NCBI RefSeq assembly: GCF_024612015.1
Contig: NZ_CP102512.1
Span: forward strand, 9,610,001-9,674,000
Source of the DNA: Streptomyces sp. CA-210063
GTDB lineage: Bacteria > Actinomycetota > Actinomycetes > Streptomycetales > Streptomycetaceae
Length of the DNA stretch: 64,000 nucleotides
Direction of reading: 5' to 3'
Shown: piece by piece, positions 8,452-18,100 of the stretch
Position numbering within the stretch: the first letter of the stretch is position 1
How the letters are laid out: each line of letters opens with the position of its first letter
The notes under the pieces: generated by a model
Database searches by the model: none
The model's input: the letters and a program-made list of their open reading frames with translations, nothing else
Told to the model about the DNA's origin: nothing
Translations under genes and position numbers: made by a program

Positions 8452-9137
8452 ACGATTTCCTGAACCAGATGGAGCTCGTGGGGGACTGGCTGACCTCCTC
8501 GGCCCAGTGGCGCGGCGACGAGGGCATCCCACAGCGGCTCCTGGAGCACCTCACCTACAGCGGACTGTCCCTGCTGTTCGCCGCCCTCATCGGGCTGACG
8601 TTCGGGCTGCTCGTCGGGCACACCGGCCGTGGCGCGTTCGCCGTGGCGACCGTGGCGAACCTCGCCCGCGCCATCCCCACCTTCGGCCTGGTCGTCCTCG
8701 TCGTCACCCTCGCCGGGCTCAGCACCGCACCCGTGCTGGTCGCCCTGACCGCGCTCGCGGTTCCGCCGATCCTCATCAACACCTTCGAGGGAGTGCGGGG
8801 CGTGGACCCCGCCACCCGGGACGCCGCGCGCGGGGTCGGTATGACCGAGTGGGAGGTCCTGATCCGGGTGGAGGTGCCGATGGCGCTGCCGCTGATCCTC
8901 CTCGGACTGCGGGTCGCCGCGATCCAGGTGGTGGCCACCGCGACCGTCGCCGCCTACCCCGGCCTCGGCGGCCTGGGCCGCTACATCGTCGACGGACTCT
9001 CCCGGAACGACTACGAGCTGGTCATCGGCGGCTCCACCGTCGTCGTCGTGCTCGCCCTCGTCGTCCAGGTCGTGTTCACCGCGCTGCGGCGCGTCGTCGT
9101 CTCGCCGGGCCTGAGGGTCTCGGCGTCGAAATCCTGA
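8448..9137 (+). CDS. OpuC-type ABC transporter permease (OpuCD-like)
   Basis: 229 residues from ATG 8448, overlapping the previous stop by 4 bp. The coupling loop is DAARGVGMTEWEVLIRVEVP and the protein ends with a hydrophobic helix rich in Val/Ala. It is longer at the N-terminus than its partner (DFLNQMELVGDWLTSSAQW), as is usual for OpuCD. It forms the heterodimeric channel for compatible-solute import. A stem-loop separates it from the binding-protein gene 51 bp downstream. Confidence 0.9.
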   Translation: MNDFLNQMELVGDWLTSSAQWRGDEGIPQRLLEHLTYSGLSLLFAALIGLTFGLLVGHTGRGAFAVATVANLARAIPTFGLVVLVVTLAGLSTAPVLVALTALAVPPILINTFEGVRGVDPATRDAARGVGMTEWEVLIRVEVPMALPLILLGLRVAAIQVVATATVAAYPGLGGLGRYIVDGLSRNDYELVIGGSTVVVVLALVVQVVFTALRRVVVSPGLRVSASKS

Positions 9138-9155
9138 ATCTCTTCATCACGATTT

Positions 9156-9175
9156 TCGGAGCTCCCGGGCTCCGA
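9156..9175 (+). promoter_or_regulatory. intercistronic stem-loop before the binding-protein gene
   Basis: TCGGAGC (9156-9162) pairs perfectly with GCTCCGA (9169-9175) around TCCCGG. It lies between the permease stop and the GAGAGG ribosome-binding site of the binding protein. Such hairpins commonly protect the downstream message and raise binding-protein levels; that role is inferred. Confidence 0.5.
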
Positions 9176-9188
9176 GAGAGGAAAACCC

Positions 9189-10121
9189 ATGCGAGGCATG
9201 TACAGAGGCGCCGCGTTCGGCCTGATCACCGCAATCACGCTGACCGCCTGCGGCGGTGGCGGTGACAGCGACGACAACCCGCTGGCGGGCGACAACGGTG
9301 GCGGCGACGGCAAGTCCATCGTCGTCGGCTCGGCGAACTTCCCCGAGAACCAGCTGCTCGCCGAGATCTATTCGCAGGCCCTGGAGAGCAAGGGCCTGAA
9401 GGTGACCCGGAAGTTCGACATCGGGGCCCGCGAGGTCTACTACGACCAGGTGGTCAAGGGCGGCATAGGCGTCTTCCCCGAGTACAACGGCGCCCTGCTG
9501 TCGGTGGCGGTCGACGAGAACAGCACCGCGACCAGCACCGAGCAGGTCAACGCGGAGCTGAAGGAGAAGCTCCCGTCGTCGGTGGAGATCCTCGACTCCG
9601 CCGCGGCCGAGGACAAGGACTCGGTCACGGTCACCGCCGAGACCGCCGCCAAGCACAACCTCAAGAGCCTCGCCGACCTCAAGCCGGTCGCGGGGGACAT
9701 GACGCTCGGGGCCAGTTCGGAGTTCAAGACCCGCAACCAGGGCGTCGCCGGCCTGAAGAAGGTCTACGGCGTGGAGTTCGGGAAGTTCCAGCCGCTCGAC
9801 GGGGGCGCTCAGACCACCCTGGTGAAGCTGCTGAAGGACGACGAGGTGCAGGCCGCCAACCTCTACACCACCGACCCCGCCATCGTCGCGGACAAGCTGG
9901 TGGTCCTGGAGGACCCGAAGAACCTCTTCTCCTCGCAGAACGTCACGCCGCTCGTCTACAAGGACGCGGTGAACGACACGGCCAAGTCCGCGCTCAACGC
10001 CGTCTCGGCCGAGCTCACCACCGAGGACCTGCTGGAGATGATGAAGAAGCTCGTCAACGACAAGGAGGACGCCGACGTCGTCGCCAAGGACTGGCTGACG
10101 TCCGCCGGCCTCGCGAGCTGA
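9189..10121 (+). CDS. OpuC-type substrate-binding lipoprotein (OpuCC-like)
   Basis: 310 residues with a short signal and lipobox LTAC followed by a Gly/Asp linker, so the protein is anchored to the outer face of the membrane. The start of the mature domain (VGSANFPENQLLAEIYSQAL) is characteristic of the OpuAC/OpuC family that binds glycine betaine, choline or proline betaine through an aromatic cage. Last gene of the four-gene importer; a strong stem-loop lies 36 bp downstream. Confidence 0.92.
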   Translation: MRGMYRGAAFGLITAITLTACGGGGDSDDNPLAGDNGGGDGKSIVVGSANFPENQLLAEIYSQALESKGLKVTRKFDIGAREVYYDQVVKGGIGVFPEYNGALLSVAVDENSTATSTEQVNAELKEKLPSSVEILDSAAAEDKDSVTVTAETAAKHNLKSLADLKPVAGDMTLGASSEFKTRNQGVAGLKKVYGVEFGKFQPLDGGAQTTLVKLLKDDEVQAANLYTTDPAIVADKLVVLEDPKNLFSSQNVTPLVYKDAVNDTAKSALNAVSAELTTEDLLEMMKKLVNDKEDADVVAKDWLTSAGLAS

Positions 10122-10156
10122 CCGTCCCGGTCACGCCCACACCGTCCGCCCCCGCT

Positions 10157-10195
10157 CCTGCCCGGCACCGCGCACCGACCACCCCGCCGGGCAGG
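10157..10195 (+). terminator. terminator of the OpuC-type operon
   Basis: CCTGCCCGGC (10157-10166) pairs perfectly with GCCGGGCAGG (10186-10195), loop 19 nt. It sits between the binding-protein stop and the RpiR-type gene, both on the plus strand. A shorter hairpin (TGACCG/CGGTCA, 10119-10133) overlaps the stop codon. Confidence 0.55.
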
Positions 10196-10233
10196 GGGAG
10201 GGGACCGAGCACGACGACCGGCTGGGGGATCAG

Positions 10234-11382
10234 ATGGCTGACGCTGTCGGCACCGAGAGGTCTGAGGGAGTCGGTGCCGAACGACCTGGCTCCGAGAGGT
10301 CTGAGGGAGTCGGTGCCGAACGACCTGGGTCCGAGAGGTCTGAGGGAGTCGGTGCCGAACGACCTGGGTCCGAGAGGTCTGAGGGAGTCGGTGCCGAACG
10401 ACCTGGGTCCGAGAGGTCTGAGGGAGTCGGTGCCGAACGACCTGGGTCCGAGAGGTCCGAGGGAGTCGGTGCCGAACGACCTGGGTCCGAGAGGTCCGAG
10501 GGAGTCGGTGCCGAACGACCCGGTGGAGCCGGCCCCGAAGGACTCGGAGGCGTCGGTACGTCCGCGCGGCTGCACCAGCTCTTCGAGGGGCGTCGGCTCA
10601 CCCCGACCCAGCGCCGTATCGCCCACTGCCTGGTCCGGCAGGCGGCGGACGTGCCCTTCCTGTCGAGCGTGGAACTGGCCCAGCTCGCCGGAGTCAGCCA
10701 GCCCTCGGTGACCCGTTTCGCGGTCGCCCTCGGCTTCGACGGCTACCCGGCCCTCCGCGCCCACCTCCGGGACGTCGCACCCGCCTGGGACGGCTTCGAC
10801 GGCCGGTCGCGGAACCCGTACCAGCAGGCAGTACAGGCCGAGATCGACAACCTGCGGCACCTCGCGTCCCTGCTGGCCGACCCCGAGCCCGTCGAACGAG
10901 CGGGCCGGCTGCTCGCCGCCTCCCGTCCCCTGCCGGTCCTCGGGCTGCGCGCCTCCGCCGCCCAGGCACGCGGCTTCGCCTACTTCACCGCGAAGGTCCA
11001 CCCCGACGTACGGCTGCTCGACGAGGGCGGCTCACTGCTCGCCGACCGCATCGACGCGGCCCGGAAGGCGGGCGCCAGCGCGCTGCTGTGCTTCGCGCTG
11101 CCGCGCCACCCGCGTGAACTCCTCGACGCCCTCGCCCACGCCCGCGCCGCGGGCCTCACGGTGGTGACCATCGCCGACGGCACCTTCGCCCCGGTCGCCG
11201 CCCACAGCGATCTGCTCCTCCCCGCCGCCGTCGGCACCGGCCTGGTCTTCGACACCGTCAGCGCCCCCATGCTGCTGGGTCAGGTCCTCCTGGAGGCGAT
11301 GTGCGACGCCCTCCCGGACGCCCAGGCCCACTTGGAGGAGTTCGACGCGCGGGCCGCCGCGCGCGGACTGTTCGTGGAGTGA
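10234..11382 (+). CDS. MurR/RpiR-family transcriptional regulator with repetitive N-terminus
   Basis: 382 residues from ATG 10234 (GGGGGAT upstream). Residues 8-98 are seven copies of a 13-residue unit, ERSEGVGAERPGS; no in-frame ATG/GTG was found after the repeats, so they are probably translated. The family proper begins at about residue 110: a RpiR helix-turn-helix (LTPTQRRIAHCLVRQAADVP, then SSVELAQLAGVSQPSVTRFA) followed by a SIS sugar-phosphate domain (PVLGLRASAAQARGFAYF, LLCFALPRHPRE, VVTIADGTFAPVA). Such proteins control sugar or amino-sugar catabolism in response to phosphosugars. Its nearest plus-strand neighbour is the OpuC-type operon, but a terminator separates them. Confidence 0.85.
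   Translation: MADAVGTERSEGVGAERPGSERSEGVGAERPGSERSEGVGAERPGSERSEGVGAERPGSERSEGVGAERPGSERSEGVGAERPGSERSEGVGAERPGGAGPEGLGGVGTSARLHQLFEGRRLTPTQRRIAHCLVRQAADVPFLSSVELAQLAGVSQPSVTRFAVALGFDGYPALRAHLRDVAPAWDGFDGRSRNPYQQAVQAEIDNLRHLASLLADPEPVERAGRLLAASRPLPVLGLRASAAQARGFAYFTAKVHPDVRLLDEGGSLLADRIDAARKAGASALLCFALPRHPRELLDALAHARAAGLTVVTIADGTFAPVAAHSDLLLPAAVGTGLVFDTVSAPMLLGQVLLEAMCDALPDAQAHLEEFDARAAARGLFVE
10255..10527 (+). repeat. seven tandem 39-bp coding repeats
   Basis: Seven head-to-tail copies start at 10255, 10294, 10333, 10372, 10411, 10450 and 10489. Copies 2-5 are identical; copy 1 differs by one base near its end; copies 6-7 share a T-to-C change and copy 7 diverges in its last bases. Because 39 is a multiple of three the reading frame is kept, giving a 13-residue acidic/basic repeat in the RpiR-type protein. 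The near identity points to recent expansion. Confidence 0.95.
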
Positions 11383-11431
11383 CCTCAGGCGCCGCTCGGG
11401 GAGCCCCGACGCAAGCGGGCGGACAGATACG

Positions 11432-13186
11432 TCAGTCGGTGCCGCGCAACGCGACCCAGGTGTCGCGCGCGACGACGCCGTCGGCGTTCAGCCCCTTGTC
11501 GCTCTGGAAGTTCCGCACCGCGGCCTCCGTCCCGGTCCCGAACTCGCCGTCCGCGTCCCCGACGCCGTACCCGCGCCCGGTCAGCATGCACTGGACCTGC
11601 GACACGCGTTTGCCGCTGTCCCCCAGGCGGGTGCGTCCGTTGCCCGAGTAGTACGTGCAGTCCGAGAGCCCGGCCGGGGTCGAGGGCTCGGTGGACTCGT
11701 CGGCCGGGGGCGGCGTGGTCCCGGTGGGCGCGCCGGTCCCTGGCGCGGGCGCGGAGGAGTCGGTGTGCCGGTCGTCGTCGGGGGTGCCGGAGCCGGACGC
11801 GTCGGGGCGCGCGGCGTCGCCGTCAGGCGCGGCCGGGTCACCCTTGCCGGACACCTCCGAGACCCCGGACCCACCGTCCGGGACGGCCGCCGCACCGCCC
11901 GAGCCGCCGGTCGCCGACGCCGAGGCGGCCTCGCCGGGCAGAGCGTCGGCGGAATTCGTCGTGCCCGTCTCCGGCGACGCCGTGGTGCCGGAGGGGCTCT
12001 GGAGGGTGAGTACGACGACACCGGCGGCCGCCGTGCTCAGGGCGAGACCGGCGGCGCCGACCAGCACCCGCTTGCGGCGGGTCCAGGTGCGGGGCCGCGT
12101 CGGACGTAACTCCTGTGCCGACGCGTCGGCGGGCGGACTCGAGGGTACGTCGGCGGACGGACTCGGAGCCTTCTCCACGCGCTCGGACTCGGGCTGTTCG
12201 AGGGGGAGCCGGCACAGCGCCTCGTACGCCCGCTGCCGGGCGAGGACTCTGCCGCCCAGCGGCTCGGGCCAGCCGGACGTCTCGGAGCTCCCGGGGTCGG
12301 CCCCGGCCGCCTCGATCAGCTGCCCCGGGGTCGGCCGGCTCCCGGGCTCCTTGGCCAGGCAGGCGGCCAGCAGCGAGGCGAGGGTGGCGTCGGCCGCCGC
12401 GATCTCGGCGAGCACTTTCGGGTTGGGCTCCTCGAAGGCCACCCGGTGCATGACGTCGACGCCGGTGCCGTCGCCGAACGGGGCGCTGCCCGTCGCGGCG
12501 AAGACCAGGGCGCAGGCCAGAGAGAACACGTCCGAGGCGGTGTCGCACTCACCCGTGCGCAGGTACTCCGGGGACATGTAGGCCGGGGTGCCCACCCGGT
12601 TGCCCGTGCCGGTGATCGCGCTCGCGTCGGCGGCCTTCGCGATGCCGAAGTCGATGACGTGCGCGCCCCGGGCGGAGAGCAGGACGTTGGACGGCTTCAG
12701 GTCCCGGTGCACGATCCCCGCGGCGGAGAGGTCGGCGAGCGCCTGCCCCAGCTCCGCCACCAGCCGCCGGACGGCGACGGCCGGCAGCGGACCGTCCTCG
12801 TGCACGGCGGCCGCCAGATCGAGCCCGGGCACGTACTCCGTGGCCATCCACAGCAGTTCGTCCCGGAAGCCCGTGCCGGCCAGGCGCGGCATACGCGGGG
12901 TGCGCACCCGGCTGTGGACCGACGCCTCGTGCTCGAACCGGCGGCGGAACCGGACGTCCTCCGCGTACTCGGGCCTGATCACCTTCACGGCGACGAGGTC
13001 GGGCCCGCCGTCCACGGGACGCGCCAGATAGACGCGCCCCATACCGCCGCTGCCGAGCAGCCCCAGTGACACATAGGGACCGATGCGGTCCGGGTCGCCG
13101 GGGCGCAAGGGCAGGGCACCCGCCTGTCGCAGCGCCGGAGCCTTCTCTGCCGTCGAACGTGATGGCACCGGCCGCTGGTCTGACAC
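11432..13186 (-). CDS. membrane Ser/Thr protein kinase with extracellular peptidoglycan-binding domain
   Basis: 584 residues from GTG 13186. Order: Hanks-type kinase with Gly-loop LGSGGMGRVYLA (44-55), Lys68, HRDLKPSN (160-167), DFG (179-181) and APE-type GTPAYMSPE; a basic juxtamembrane stretch; one membrane helix (about 374-396); a Ser/Thr/Pro/Gly-rich external linker of over 100 residues; and a C-terminal PG_binding_1 domain (about 512-582, CTYYSGNGRTRLGDSG...) with two cysteines. It probably senses the cell wall and phosphorylates cytoplasmic targets, as PASTA kinases do, but with a different outer domain. It converges on the RpiR-type gene. Confidence 0.93.
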   Translation of the reverse strand: MSDQRPVPSRSTAEKAPALRQAGALPLRPGDPDRIGPYVSLGLLGSGGMGRVYLARPVDGGPDLVAVKVIRPEYAEDVRFRRRFEHEASVHSRVRTPRMPRLAGTGFRDELLWMATEYVPGLDLAAAVHEDGPLPAVAVRRLVAELGQALADLSAAGIVHRDLKPSNVLLSARGAHVIDFGIAKAADASAITGTGNRVGTPAYMSPEYLRTGECDTASDVFSLACALVFAATGSAPFGDGTGVDVMHRVAFEEPNPKVLAEIAAADATLASLLAACLAKEPGSRPTPGQLIEAAGADPGSSETSGWPEPLGGRVLARQRAYEALCRLPLEQPESERVEKAPSPSADVPSSPPADASAQELRPTRPRTWTRRKRVLVGAAGLALSTAAAGVVVLTLQSPSGTTASPETGTTNSADALPGEAASASATGGSGGAAAVPDGGSGVSEVSGKGDPAAPDGDAARPDASGSGTPDDDRHTDSSAPAPGTGAPTGTTPPPADESTEPSTPAGLSDCTYYSGNGRTRLGDSGKRVSQVQCMLTGRGYGVGDADGEFGTGTEAAVRNFQSDKGLNADGVVARDTWVALRGTD

Positions 13187-13567
13187 AACACCCCCGAAAT
13201 GAATTTAGGCGCACGTCAGTTCGCCCCCCGAAAACTGAGGCTAGCTCAGCGCGGGCCCGAGGTCCGGGTTTCGGTCACTTCTGTCGCTCCAGTGACTCAG
13301 GAGGCCGCGCGTCGCACCTCCGTCGTGTCCGACCCCACCGGTCCGATCCGCAGCACCGTGCCCACGGGAGTTCGGCGGCACGGTCACCCGTGTCGTGTGC
13401 GTGTCTCGGAGCGGCGCACCCGGAGCCGACCGTGCTGCCGCTGCTCCCGAGCTCGCAGGGGATGAAGCGATTCAAAGGTCACCTTGAGCAGGGGGTCGGA
13501 CCAGGGCAGGACACGGCCGTCCGTGATAATCGCCTCGCCCCGCTCGCCGGAACCAACCGGAGGACAC
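13187..13567. other. 381-bp divergent intergenic region (kinase / SMI1 gene)
   Basis: Lies between the divergent starts of the kinase and the SMI1/KNR4 gene, so it should hold both promoters. Seen: an inverted repeat CTGAG-gctag-CTCAG at 13235-13249 and a looser GTCACT/AGTGAC pair near 13274-13296. No good -35/-10 pair, RNA gene or additional coding frame could be supported. Confidence 0.5.
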
Positions 13568-14953
13568 GTGTCCGCACTCCATGACTTCACCACCTGGGAG
13601 CCGCTGTCGAGGCTCCTGTGGGCCGACAAGGCGGAGCGGCTCGCCGCACCGGATGGCCAAGTGGCGGGGCAGATCAGCGTCCACGGGTGGAGCGTCCCCC
13701 TGACCCGATCGATGCCGCAGCCCGGTCGTGCCGCTCAGCTCGAGGACATGCAGGCCGAGTGGGACGCGGTGGAGCTGGTGCGTAACGCGCTCATGGAATC
13801 CGATGTCGAGGGCGTCTCGTTCACGCTGGAAGCCTCGCCGGACGGGCGGGCCCTGCTGCGGCTGATCGGTCCGAGCCCCGCCGTGGAACCGGGCGTCGGC
13901 GGTCCGCACCCCGGCTCGCTGGTCCTCGTCGAGGGCGCCGTCCCCGAGCCGTGGCGCCGCTTGCCCGAACCGACGCCCGACGCGGCCCCGGCCCCGACCG
14001 CCGACCCCGCGCTGCTGGAGCGGACGCTGCGCGAGCGGATGCCCGATGCCGTCGGCGCCACCGACGAGGAGATCGCCGCCGCCGAGGAGCGCCTGGGGGT
14101 CCCGCTGCCCGACGAGCTCAAGGTGCTCTACCGGGTGACGCGTGCGCGCTGGGAGGACGGGGACGGCGGCTACGAGGCGGCGGAGGTCCAGTACAGGGCG
14201 GTCCACTGCGAGATCCTCCCCCTGGACCAGGTGTATGTCGCGGACGCGCCGTCCCGCCCGGCCCTGTGGCGGTTCGGGGCGAAGGACGCGGTCGTGACAC
14301 CACCCGACGCCGCCGTGCAGGGTCTGGTCGGCTCGCCCGGCTGGATCGCCTTCGGCGACAACGGCGGGGGCGACCGGCTGGCCGTCGACCTGACACCGGG
14401 CCCGTGCGGACACCTGGGGCAGATCGTCATCCTCAGCCACGAGGAGCACACAGGCGCCGCCCTGGTCAGCGACTCCCTCACCGACCTGGTGCTGCACGGA
14501 CCCAAGGAAGAGCGCGTCGGCCGTAGAGGGGACGGCGAGCCGCCGGCGGTGGTCTGGGTCAACCACGCCTCGGTGCGGAGCGTCGAGGCCGCCGCCCATC
14601 CCGGCCTGGAGGCCCTGAGCCTCGGCGTGTGGGACGGCGAACCCTTCAGCCTCGTCCCCGTCATGGGCCTGCCCCGCCTGCGCACCCTCACCGCCTACCC
14701 CGGCACCCTCGCCGACCCCCTGGAGATCGCCCACCTGAAGGGACTGGAATTCCTCGAACTCGCGCCTGAGGACTGGCGCGTCCTCCTCGACGCCGAAGCC
14801 GTCCCCCGCTCCTTGCTGGCCGCCTCCATCGAGGTGCGCAACGACCACCCCGTGCTCCCGATCGTCGACCTCGCCAACGAGATCCTCGCCCTCTGGGACC
14901 GCCCCCCGATCACCCAAACCGTCCTCGAAGGCGACCTCGGCCCCCTGGCGTAG
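13568..14953 (+). CDS. SMI1/KNR4-family protein
   Basis: 461 residues from GTG 13568, with GGAGGA eight bases upstream. The central region (ATDEEIAAAEERLGVPLPDE, LYRVTRARWED, WIAFGDNGGGDRLAVDLTP, GQIVILSHEEH) is a SMI1/KNR4 (SUKH) domain, whose bacterial members are often immunity proteins but also occur as housekeeping paralogues. The N-terminal 130 and C-terminal 130 residues have no recognised domain; the latter contains leucine-rich stretches such as LPRLRTLTAYPGTL. No toxin gene is adjacent, so an immunity role is not supported here. Confidence 0.8.
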   Translation: MSALHDFTTWEPLSRLLWADKAERLAAPDGQVAGQISVHGWSVPLTRSMPQPGRAAQLEDMQAEWDAVELVRNALMESDVEGVSFTLEASPDGRALLRLIGPSPAVEPGVGGPHPGSLVLVEGAVPEPWRRLPEPTPDAAPAPTADPALLERTLRERMPDAVGATDEEIAAAEERLGVPLPDELKVLYRVTRARWEDGDGGYEAAEVQYRAVHCEILPLDQVYVADAPSRPALWRFGAKDAVVTPPDAAVQGLVGSPGWIAFGDNGGGDRLAVDLTPGPCGHLGQIVILSHEEHTGAALVSDSLTDLVLHGPKEERVGRRGDGEPPAVVWVNHASVRSVEAAAHPGLEALSLGVWDGEPFSLVPVMGLPRLRTLTAYPGTLADPLEIAHLKGLEFLELAPEDWRVLLDAEAVPRSLLAASIEVRNDHPVLPIVDLANEILALWDRPPITQTVLEGDLGPLA

Positions 14954-15105
14954 CCGACCCGCGTACTGATGTTCGGACCCTTCGCACGGACTCCGTCACC
15001 TGGGTCAGACCTCCGATCGCCTGTCAGTGACCGGGCTCTCATGGCACGTCGGCCACAATGCCGGGAGCATGGTGTTCCTCACCAGGCAGGCCGAAGGGAT
15101 CGGGA

Positions 15106-18100
15106 ATGCTCCGCAAGGTACTGGTCGCCAACCGAGGCGAGATCGCGATCCGCGCGTTCCGCGCAGGCTACGAAGTGGGCGCGCGGACCGTCGCCGTCTT
15201 CCCCCACGAGGACCGCAACTCGCTGCACCGGCTCAAGGCCGACGAGGCCTATGAGATCGGCGAACCGGGACACCCCGTGCGGGCCTATCTCTCCGTCGAG
15301 GAGATCATGCGCGCCGCCCGGCTGGCGGGCGCCGACGCCGTCTACCCGGGCTACGGCTTCCTGTCCGAGAACCCCGAGCTGGCCCGGGCCTGCGAGGAAG
15401 CCGGCATCACGTTCGTCGGACCCAGCGCCCACATCCTCGAACTGACCGGCAACAAGGCGCGCGCGGTGGCCGCCGCCCGCGCCGCCGGCGTACCGGTCCT
15501 CGGCTCCTCCGAGCCCTCCACCGACGTGGACGAACTGGTCCGTGCCGCCGACGACATCGGCTTCCCCGTGTTCGTCAAGGCGGTCGCCGGCGGCGGCGGA
15601 CGCGGGATGCGCCGCGTCGAGGACCCCGCCGCGCTGCGCGAGTCCATCGAAGCCGCCTCCCGTGAGGCCGCCTCCGCCTTCGGCGACCCCACCGTCTTCC
15701 TGGAGAAGGCCGTCATCGAGCCCCGCCACATCGAGGTGCAGATCCTCGCCGACGGCCACGGCAACGTCATCCACCTCTTCGAACGCGACTGTTCGGTGCA
15801 GCGCCGCCACCAGAAGGTCATCGAGCTGGCCCCCGCGCCGAACCTCGACCCGGCCCTGCGCGACCGGATCTGCGCCGACGCCGTACGGTTCGCCCGGGAG
15901 ATCGGCTACCGCAACGCGGGCACCGTCGAGTTCCTCCTCGACCGCGACGGCAACCACGTCTTCATCGAGATGAACCCCCGCATCCAGGTCGAGCACACGG
16001 TGACCGAGGAGGTCACCGATGTCGACCTCGTGCAGTCCCAGCTCCGCATCGCCGCAGGGGAGTCCCTGGCCGACCTCGGACTGTCCCAGGAGACCGTCAC
16101 CCTGCGCGGCGCCGCACTCCAGTGCCGTATCACCACCGAGGACCCCGCCAACGGCTTCCGCCCCGACACCGGCCGTATCAGCGCCTACCGCTCGCCCGGC
16201 GGCTCCGGCATCCGCCTCGACGGCGGCACCACCCACGCCGGTACGGACATCAGCGCCCACTTCGACTCCATGCTGGTCAAACTGACCTGCCGGGGCCGGG
16301 ACTTCACCACCGCCGTCAACCGGGCCCGGCGCGCGGTCGCCGAGTTCCGCATCCGGGGCGTGGCCACGAACATCCCGTTCCTGCAGGCCGTCCTCGACGA
16401 CCCGGACTTCCAGTCCGGCAACGTCACCACGTCGTTCATCGAGCAGCGCCCGCACCTGCTCACCTCCCGGCACTCCGCCGACCGGGGCACCAAGCTGCTC
16501 ACCTATCTGGCCGACGTGACCGTCAACAAGCCGCACGGCGAACGGCCCGCCCTCATCGACCCGGCCACCAAGCTGCCGCGGCCCACCACGATCGAACCCC
16601 CGGCCGGCTCCAAGCAGAAGCTCGTCGAGCTCGGCCCGGAGGGCTTCGCCCGCTGGCTCCGCGCGTCGCCTACCATCGGCGTCACCGACACCACGTTCCG
16701 GGACGCCCACCAGTCGCTGCTCGCCACCCGGGTCCGTACGAAGGACATGCTCGCCGTCGCCCCGGTGGTGGCGCGGACGCTGCCGCAGCTGCTCTCCCTG
16801 GAGTGCTGGGGCGGCGCCACCTACGACGTGGCCCTCCGCTTCCTCGCCGAGGACCCCTGGGAGCGGCTGGCCGCCTTCCGCGCCGCCGCGCCCAACATCT
16901 GCCTCCAGATGCTGCTGCGCGGCCGCAACACCGTGGGCTACACGCCGTACCCGACCGAGGTCACCGACGCCTTCGTCCAGGAGGCCACGGAGACCGGCAT
17001 CGACATCTTCCGGATCTTCGACGCGCTCAACGACGTCGGCCAGATGCGGCCCGCCATCGACGCCGTACGGGCCACCGGAACGGCCGTCGCCGAGGTCGCC
17101 CTCTGCTACACCTCCGACCTCTCCAACCCCGCCGAGCAGCTCTACACGCTCGACTACTACCTCCGGCTGGCCGAACAGATCGTCGAGGCGGGCGCCCACG
17201 TCCTGGCCGTCAAGGACATGGCGGGCCTGCTGCGCGCCCCGGCCGCCACCAAGCTCGTGTCGGCCCTGCGCCGCGAGTTCGAACTGCCGGTGCACATCCA
17301 CACCCACGACACGGCGGGCGGCCAGCTCGCCACCTACCTCGCCGCGATCCAGGCCGGCGCCGACGCCGTCGACGGGGCCGTGGCGTCCATGGCCGGCACC
17401 ACCTCGCAGCCGTCGCTGTCGGCCATCGTGGCGGCGACCGACCACTCCGACCGGCCCACCGGCCTCGACCTGAAGGCCGTCGGCGACCTGGAGCCCTACT
17501 GGGAGAGCGTCCGCCGGATCTACGCCCCCTTCGAGGCGGGCCTCGCCTCACCGACCGGACGCGTCTACGACCACGAGATCCCCGGCGGCCAGCTCTCCAA
17601 CCTCCGCACCCAGGCCGTCGCCCTCGGCCTCGGCGACCGCTTCGAGGACATCGAGGCGATGTACACCGCCGCCGACCGCATCCTCGGCCACCTGGTGAAG
17701 GTCACGCCCTCCTCCAAGGTCGTCGGCGACCTCGCCCTGCATCTCGTCGGCGCCGGAGTGGCCCCCGAGGAGTTCGAGGCCACGCCCGACCGGTTCGACA
17801 TCCCCGACTCCGTCATCGGCTTTCTCCGCGGCGAGCTGGGCACCCCGCCCGGCGGCTGGCCCGAGCCGTTCCGCACCAAGGCCCTCCAGGGCCGCGCCGA
17901 CGCCAAGCCCGTCCAGGACCTGACCGCCGAGGACCGCACCGGACTGGAGAAGGACCGGCGCACCACCCTCAACCGCCTGCTGTTCCCCGGCCCGACCCGC
18001 GAGTTCGAGACGCACCGTCAGACCTACGGCGACACCAGCGTCCTCGACAGCAAGGACTTCTTCTACGGGCTCGGCCCCGGCAAGGAGTACTCCGTCGACC

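Noticed and set aside
10255..10527. CRISPR-like array
   Set aside because: The 39-bp units are directly contiguous with no spacers and keep a coding frame; no cas genes are present.
13568..14953. Toxin-immunity (SUKH) locus
   Set aside because: No polymorphic toxin or secretion gene is adjacent; neighbours are a kinase and pyruvate carboxylase.
15079..17445. Very long antisense frame opposite pyruvate carboxylase
   Set aside because: Long antisense frames are expected in high-GC coding DNA; the translation is Gly/Val/Asp-rich with no domain and no start signal.
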